Source: Gammaproteobacteria bacterium (GTDB taxonomy: Bacteria; Pseudomonadota; Gammaproteobacteria; S144-34). Taken from it: a stretch of DNA of 11,155 nucleotides. A program made the position numbers and the translations under genes. The stretch is from NCBI GenBank assembly GCA_015494165.1, contig WGBS01000330.1, positions 1 through 11,155 on the forward strand. Direction: 5' to 3'. Under the pieces are notes generated by a model. It was given only the letters and a program-made list of their open reading frames with translations. It was not told where the DNA came from and did not search any database. Positions 7,940 to 11,155 of the stretch are shown one piece after another. The stretch's first letter is position 1; each line of letters opens with the position of its first letter.

Positions 7940-9248
7940 GCCCCGGCGCCTGCGCACGCGCGATCCTGGCTTCGACGCCGCCCTCGAGGCGCTGCTCGCC
8001 TGGGAGGCGGGGGAGGCGGCCGAGGTCGAGGCCACGGTGCGCGCCATCCTCGAGGACGTGCGCGCGCGCGGCGACGCCGCGCTGCTCGAGCACACCGCGC
8101 GCTTCGACGGGCTCGAGCTGCCGGGGCCGGAGGCGCTCGAGCTGCCGGCGGCGGCGCTCGACGAGGCGCTCGCCGCCGTCCCCCCCGGGCTGCGCGAGGC
8201 GCTCGAGACCGCGGCCGCGCGCATCCGCGCCTACGCCGAGCGCCAGCGCCTGGAGTCCTGGCGCTACACCGAGCCCGACGGCACGGTGCTCGGCCAGCAG
8301 GTCACGCCCCTCGACCGTGTCGGCCTCTACGTGCCGGGCGGGCGCGCGGCCTATCCCTCCTCGGTGCTCATGAACGCTATCCCGGCCAAGGTCGCAGGGG
8401 TGGGCGAGCTCGTCATGGCGGTGCCGACGCCGCGCGGCGAGACCAACCCGCTCGTGCTCGCCGCCGCGCGCATCGCGGGCGTCGACCGCGTCTTCCGCAT
8501 CGGCGGCGCGCAGGCGGTGGCCGCGCTCGCCTACGGCACCGAGACGGTCCCGGCCGTGGACAAGATCGTCGGCCCCGGCAACATCTACGTCGCCACCGCC
8601 AAGCGCCTGGTCTTCGGCGTGGTCGGCATCGACATGGTGGCGGGGCCGTCGGAGATCCTGGTCATCTCCGACGGCGGCTCCGATCCGGCCTGGATCGCCA
8701 TGGACCTGTTCTCGCAGGCCGAGCACGACGAGGACGCCCAGGCCATCCTGCTGAGCCCCGACGCGGCCTTCCTCGACGCCGTCGCCGCCGAGATCCGCGC
8801 GCGCCTGCCGGAGATGGCGCGCCGCGAGATCATCGGCCGCTCGCTCGCGCGCCGCGGCGCCCTCATCGAGACGCGCGACCTCGAGGAGGCCGCCGACATC
8901 GCCAACCGCATCGCCCCCGAGCACCTCGAGCTCGCCGTGGACGACCCCGAGGTCCTGCTCGCGCGCATCCGCCACGCCGGCGCGATCTTCCTCGGCCGCC
9001 ACACGCCCGAGGCGCTCGGCGACTACTGCGCCGGGCCCAACCACGTGCTGCCGACGGCGCGCACGGCGCGCTTCTCCTCGCCGCTGGGCGTATACGACTT
9101 CCAGAAGCGCAGCTCCGTCATCGGCTGCTCGCCCGAGGGCGGGGCGCGGCTCGCGCGCGTGGCCGCCGCGCTCGCGCGCGGCGAGGGCCTGGAGGCGCAC
9201 GCGCGCTCGGCCGAGCTGCGCCTCGGCGGGAACGGGCGGGACGCCTGA
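7932..9248 (+). CDS. hisD: HisD, histidinol dehydrogenase
   Basis: HisD is an NAD- and zinc-dependent cytoplasmic enzyme that oxidises histidinol to histidine in two steps, the last reactions of the pathway. The 438-residue product has the usual length (E. coli 434). The expected zinc ligands are present: Gln262 and His265 in FSQAEHDEDAQ, Asp364 in GDYCAGPNH and His423 in LEAHARSAELR. The catalytic pair is Glu330-His331 in IAPEHLEL. NAD-binding region motifs include RIGGAQAVAALAYGT (189-203) and VDKIVGPGNIYV (209-220). The gene overlaps hisG by 8 bp and lies 3 bp before hisC, so the three genes are very likely cotranscribed and translationally coupled. Confidence 0.97.
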   Translation: MAEPRRLRTRDPGFDAALEALLAWEAGEAAEVEATVRAILEDVRARGDAALLEHTARFDGLELPGPEALELPAAALDEALAAVPPGLREALETAAARIRAYAERQRLESWRYTEPDGTVLGQQVTPLDRVGLYVPGGRAAYPSSVLMNAIPAKVAGVGELVMAVPTPRGETNPLVLAAARIAGVDRVFRIGGAQAVAALAYGTETVPAVDKIVGPGNIYVATAKRLVFGVVGIDMVAGPSEILVISDGGSDPAWIAMDLFSQAEHDEDAQAILLSPDAAFLDAVAAEIRARLPEMARREIIGRSLARRGALIETRDLEEAADIANRIAPEHLELAVDDPEVLLARIRHAGAIFLGRHTPEALGDYCAGPNHVLPTARTARFSSPLGVYDFQKRSSVIGCSPEGGARLARVAAALARGEGLEAHARSAELRLGGNGRDA

Positions 9249-9251
9249 GCC

Positions 9252-10367
9252 ATGCCGGGCGCGCGCGCGCGGTACCGCGGGCCCGGCACGCCCCGGCGCG
9301 ACGTGGAGCGCTGGGTGCGGCCCGAGATCCGCGCGCTGCGTGCCTACGAGGTCGCAGAGCCCGCCGGGCGCATCAAGCTCGACGCCATGGAGAACCCCTA
9401 CCCCTGGCCGGCGGAGCTGCTCGAGGGCTGGCTCGACACCCTGCGGCGGGTGAGCGTCAACCGCTACCCGGACCCGGGCGCGCGCGCCCTCAAGGCCGGG
9501 ATGCGCGCGGCCATGGGCGTGCCCGAAGGCGCCGACGTGCTCGTCGGCAACGGCTCCGACGAGCTGATCCAGATGATCCTGCTCACGGTGGCCGGCCGCG
9601 ACCGCGCGGTGCTCGCGCCGGAGCCCACCTTCGTCATGTACCGCCTCATCGCCACCGTGGCCGGGATGCGCTACGTCGGCGTCGACCTGCGGCCGGACTT
9701 CGGCCTCGACCTCGACGCCATGCTCGCCGCCATCGAGCGAGAGGCGCCGGCCGTGGTCTTCCTCGCCTACCCCAACAATCCGACCGGCCGGCTCTACGCG
9801 CGCGAGGAGGTGCTGCGCATCGTCGAGGCAGCGCCCGGTCTCGTGGTCGTCGACGAGGCCTACGCCCCGTTCGCGCAGGCGACGCTCATGGACGCGCTCG
9901 CGGCGCATCCGCGCCTGCTCGTGCTGCGCACGGTCTCCAAGATGGGGCTCGCCGGCCTGCGTCTCGGGCTGCTCGCCGGCCATCCGGAGTGGCTCGCCGA
10001 GATCGACAAGACGCGCCTGCCCTACAACGTCGGCAGCCTCAACCAGGCGAGCGGCGAGTTCGCCCTGCGCCACCGCGACGCCTTCGAGGCCCAGGCCGAG
10101 CGCATCCGCGAGGACCGCGCGGCGCTCCACGCCGCCCTCGAGGCCGTCGAGGGCGTGCGACCGTATCCGAGCGCGGCCAACTTCATCCTGTTCCGCGTCC
10201 CCCACGGCATGGCGCGCCGCGTGCACGAGGGGCTGCTCGCGCGCGGCGTGCTCGTCAAGTGCCTCGACGGCCAGCACCCGCTGCTCGCCGACTGCCTGCG
10301 CGTCACCGTCGGCACGCCCGAGGAGAACGAGGCCTTCCTCGAGGCCCTGCGCGACACCCTCGCCTGA
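9252..10367 (+). CDS. hisC: HisC, histidinol-phosphate aminotransferase
   Basis: HisC is a PLP-dependent class I/II aminotransferase that converts imidazole-acetol phosphate and glutamate to histidinol phosphate and 2-oxoglutarate. The 371-residue product shows KLDAMENPYPWP (42-53), NGSDELIQMI (100-109), the LAYPNNPTG motif (171-179), VVVDEAYAPF (198-207, PLP-contacting Asp201 and Tyr204), the PLP lysine Lys230 in LRTVSKMGLAGLRLG with Arg237, and a C-terminal LRVTVGTPEENEAFL. ATG 9252 lies 3 bp after the hisD stop. The first 18 or so residues (Arg/Gly/Pro-rich) are outside the family core. A later GTG at 9303, before ERWVRPEIRALRAY, is a possible alternative start. It is the last gene in the window. 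Confidence 0.95.
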   Translation: MPGARARYRGPGTPRRDVERWVRPEIRALRAYEVAEPAGRIKLDAMENPYPWPAELLEGWLDTLRRVSVNRYPDPGARALKAGMRAAMGVPEGADVLVGNGSDELIQMILLTVAGRDRAVLAPEPTFVMYRLIATVAGMRYVGVDLRPDFGLDLDAMLAAIEREAPAVVFLAYPNNPTGRLYAREEVLRIVEAAPGLVVVDEAYAPFAQATLMDALAAHPRLLVLRTVSKMGLAGLRLGLLAGHPEWLAEIDKTRLPYNVGSLNQASGEFALRHRDAFEAQAERIREDRAALHAALEAVEGVRPYPSAANFILFRVPHGMARRVHEGLLARGVLVKCLDGQHPLLADCLRVTVGTPEENEAFLEALRDTLA

Positions 10368-10834
10368 GCGCGCGCCCCTCCGCCAGCCGACGAACGGTAG
10401 CTTCCGGGCGGTGACGCGATGCGTCACCCTGCCCGTTGTCCACCCTCCATAGGTGACGCGAAAGGATAGCTCCAGACTGCCCCGAGGCGTCACACCTTCG
10501 GGCGGGGCCAGACGGCACAAGGACATGGCCGACGCCTGCACGCTCCTCCACGCCGGACTGTCTCAGGACTGATACACCGATCTCTCTCGGGGCGCACAAG
10601 GAGCTTTCATTGGCCTGCACGCGTGCCGGACGCTGAAATCCGGTGCGTCGACAGGCGCGCCTCAGGGACCGGCGATGGAGCGTGCGAGGCAACGCCAGGG
10701 CGGGCGCTCGACAGGGACGTTGCGCCGTCCCCACCTTCCGCTTGCGGCCCGCGGCCCCGGAAGGGCCGCCCGGCCCGGCGGTAGCGTGCCCGGGGCCGTC
10801 TGCGGCGCCTGCGGCGCAGGGGCGGGAGGCGAGA
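10368..10834. other. Non-coding stretch after hisC with several hairpins
   Basis: I see no convincing gene here. Base composition is visibly less GC-rich between about 10440 and 10620 than in the genes. Open frames on the minus strand cross this stretch but run into the hisC antisense strand or the downstream repeats and match nothing I recognise. Contents, in order, are a strong hairpin (10405-10435), a second GTGACGC/GCGTCAC pair (10453-10459 and 10487-10493), GCCCCG (10479-10484) opposite CGGGGC (10503-10508), and an interrupted stem at 10613-10656. A perfect 7-bp stem at 10751-10769 (GCGGCCC, GGGCCGC) and a doubled CTGCGGCGC (10800-10817) follow. It could be a decayed mobile element or ordinary spacer. 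Confidence 0.6.
10405..10435 (+). terminator. Candidate terminator-like hairpin after hisC
   Basis: CGGGC (10405-10409) plus GGTGACGC (10410-10417) pairs with GCGTCACC (10421-10428) and, after a 2-nt bulge, GCCCG (10431-10435); the loop is GAT. This gives 13 base pairs starting 38 nt after the hisC stop. The bases after it (TTGTCC) are not a T-run, so a classic intrinsic terminator is only partly supported. Confidence 0.45.
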
Positions 10835-10886
10835 GGCGGGAGACGGGCCACGGGTTGCAGGCTACGGTGTACGGTCACCCGTCTCC
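10835..10886. repeat. Degenerate inverted arms of the GGGAGACGGG repeat family
   Basis: GGCGGGAGACGGG (10835-10847) faces CCCGTCTCC (10878-10886), so the segment can fold with a loop of about 30 nt. It uses the same arms as the tandem copies that follow and looks like a partial or decayed copy at the array edge. Confidence 0.55.
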
Positions 10887-11155
10887 GGTAGCCCGTCCCC
10901 CGTCCACCATACAAGCAGCTTCCAGCCGCGACCGCCTCCGGCGGAGAGGCGGGAGACGGGGGTCGGGAGACGAGGGGTGGAGCGCCCTTCGGGCGCGGCC
11001 GAATGGTCCTTCCCGTCTCCCGTCACCCGTCTCCCGTTCACCATACAAGCGGCATCTTGCCGCAACCGCCTGTGGTGGTGGAGACGGGAGACGGGGGTCG
11101 GGAGACGAGGGGTGGAGCGCCCTTCGGGCGCGGCCGTTTGAGCCTGCCCATCCCC
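10878..11155. repeat. Tandem repeat of about 134 bp with inverted GGGAGACGGG arms
   Basis: Two copies are visible. CCCGTCTCC lies at 10878 and 11012, CACCATACAAGC at 10905 and 11039 (134 bp apart), and GGTCGGGAGACGAGGGGTGG at 10961 and 11096 (135 bp apart). GCGCCC-TTC-GGGCGC hairpins lie at 10982-10996 and 11117-11131 (135 bp apart). Each copy has a CCCGTCTCCC-type arm, CACCATACAAGC, a short stem (GCGGCA-TCT-TGCCGC in copy 2, one mismatch in copy 1), a GGGAGACGGGGG arm and the GC hairpin. The end of the window (CCCATCCCC, 11147-11155) falls where a third copy would begin, in degenerate form. No ORF is supported. It may be an interspersed element present many times in the genome. Confidence 0.8.

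Noticed and set aside
7261..8373. ATG 7261 opening a long frame over hisG and hisD
   Set aside because: It is out of frame with hisG, and its product is Arg/Ala/Pro-rich shadow sequence. HisG from ATG 7271 is unmistakable.
7824..10541. Very long minus-strand open frame opposite hisD and hisC
   Set aside because: It is antisense to two well-supported genes, has low-complexity His/Arg/Ala/Gly-rich content and no recognisable domain. GC-rich DNA commonly leaves such antisense frames open.
10303..10914. Minus-strand open frame across the hisC end and the spacer
   Set aside because: It starts inside the repeat region and ends inside hisC, with no family resemblance and no good ribosome-binding site. 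A decayed gene around 10440-10620 cannot be excluded but is not supported.
10878..11155. Possible relation between this roughly 134-bp array and the 134-bp junction modules
   Set aside because: The periods agree, but apart from short GC-rich words such as GGAGCGCCC I see no shared sequence, and only the junction modules carry a GTG/ribosome-binding site layout. The equal length looks coincidental.
10835..11155. CRISPR array
   Set aside because: The repeated units are about 134 bp with internal inverted arms. There are no short identical repeats separated by unique spacers of uniform length, and no cas genes are present.

Overview
The window is very GC-rich, and nearly all of its coding content is on the + strand in tightly packed, overlapping genes. 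The gene set is MlaE, MlaD, MlaC and MlaB, then a YadG/YadH-type exporter, MurA, and HisG-HisD-HisC. Together with the GC-rich base use, this suggests a gammaproteobacterium, plausibly near the Chromatiales/Ectothiorhodospiraceae. That placement is inferred from gene order and general knowledge, not from any search.

Layout. Positions 1-174 are a repeat array leading into mlaE. Positions 175-3777 are an Mla (intermembrane phospholipid transport) block, mlaE-mlaD-[TolC-family outer-membrane protein]-mlaC-mlaB; the first pair is 15 bp apart and the rest overlap by 4 bp (ATGA or GTGA). The ATPase gene mlaF is expected just upstream, outside the window. Positions 3774-4170 hold three more repeat modules. 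Positions 4171-5909 encode a two-gene ABC-2 exporter (yadG-like ATPase, yadH-like permease). Positions 5962-7221 are murA. Positions 7271-10367 are hisG (short form), hisD and hisC. Positions 10368-11155 have no convincing gene; they hold strong hairpins and, at the end, a tandem repeat of about 134 bp built from GGGAGACGGG/CCCGTCTCC arms.

Function. The Mla genes plus a TolC-type channel suggest an envelope lipid-transport unit whose outer-membrane component may be the TolC-like protein. YadGH is a further envelope exporter. MurA starts peptidoglycan precursor synthesis. HisG, HisD and HisC catalyse the first, last and a middle step of histidine synthesis. The short HisG implies that a HisZ partner is encoded elsewhere.

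The most unusual element is a family of 128-135 bp modules, each running from one GTG to the next. They sit exactly at the mlaF/mlaE and mlaB/yadG junctions. A module begins with GTGAGC and ends in a purine-rich ribosome-binding sequence plus GGCGGCGCC, directly followed by the next GTG. Three of the four complete modules hold an open frame of 43-45 codons whose TGA overlaps the next GTG as GTGA. The arrays therefore look like chains of translationally coupled mini-ORFs inserted into natural stop/start overlaps without breaking the operon. I do not recognise this repeat family.
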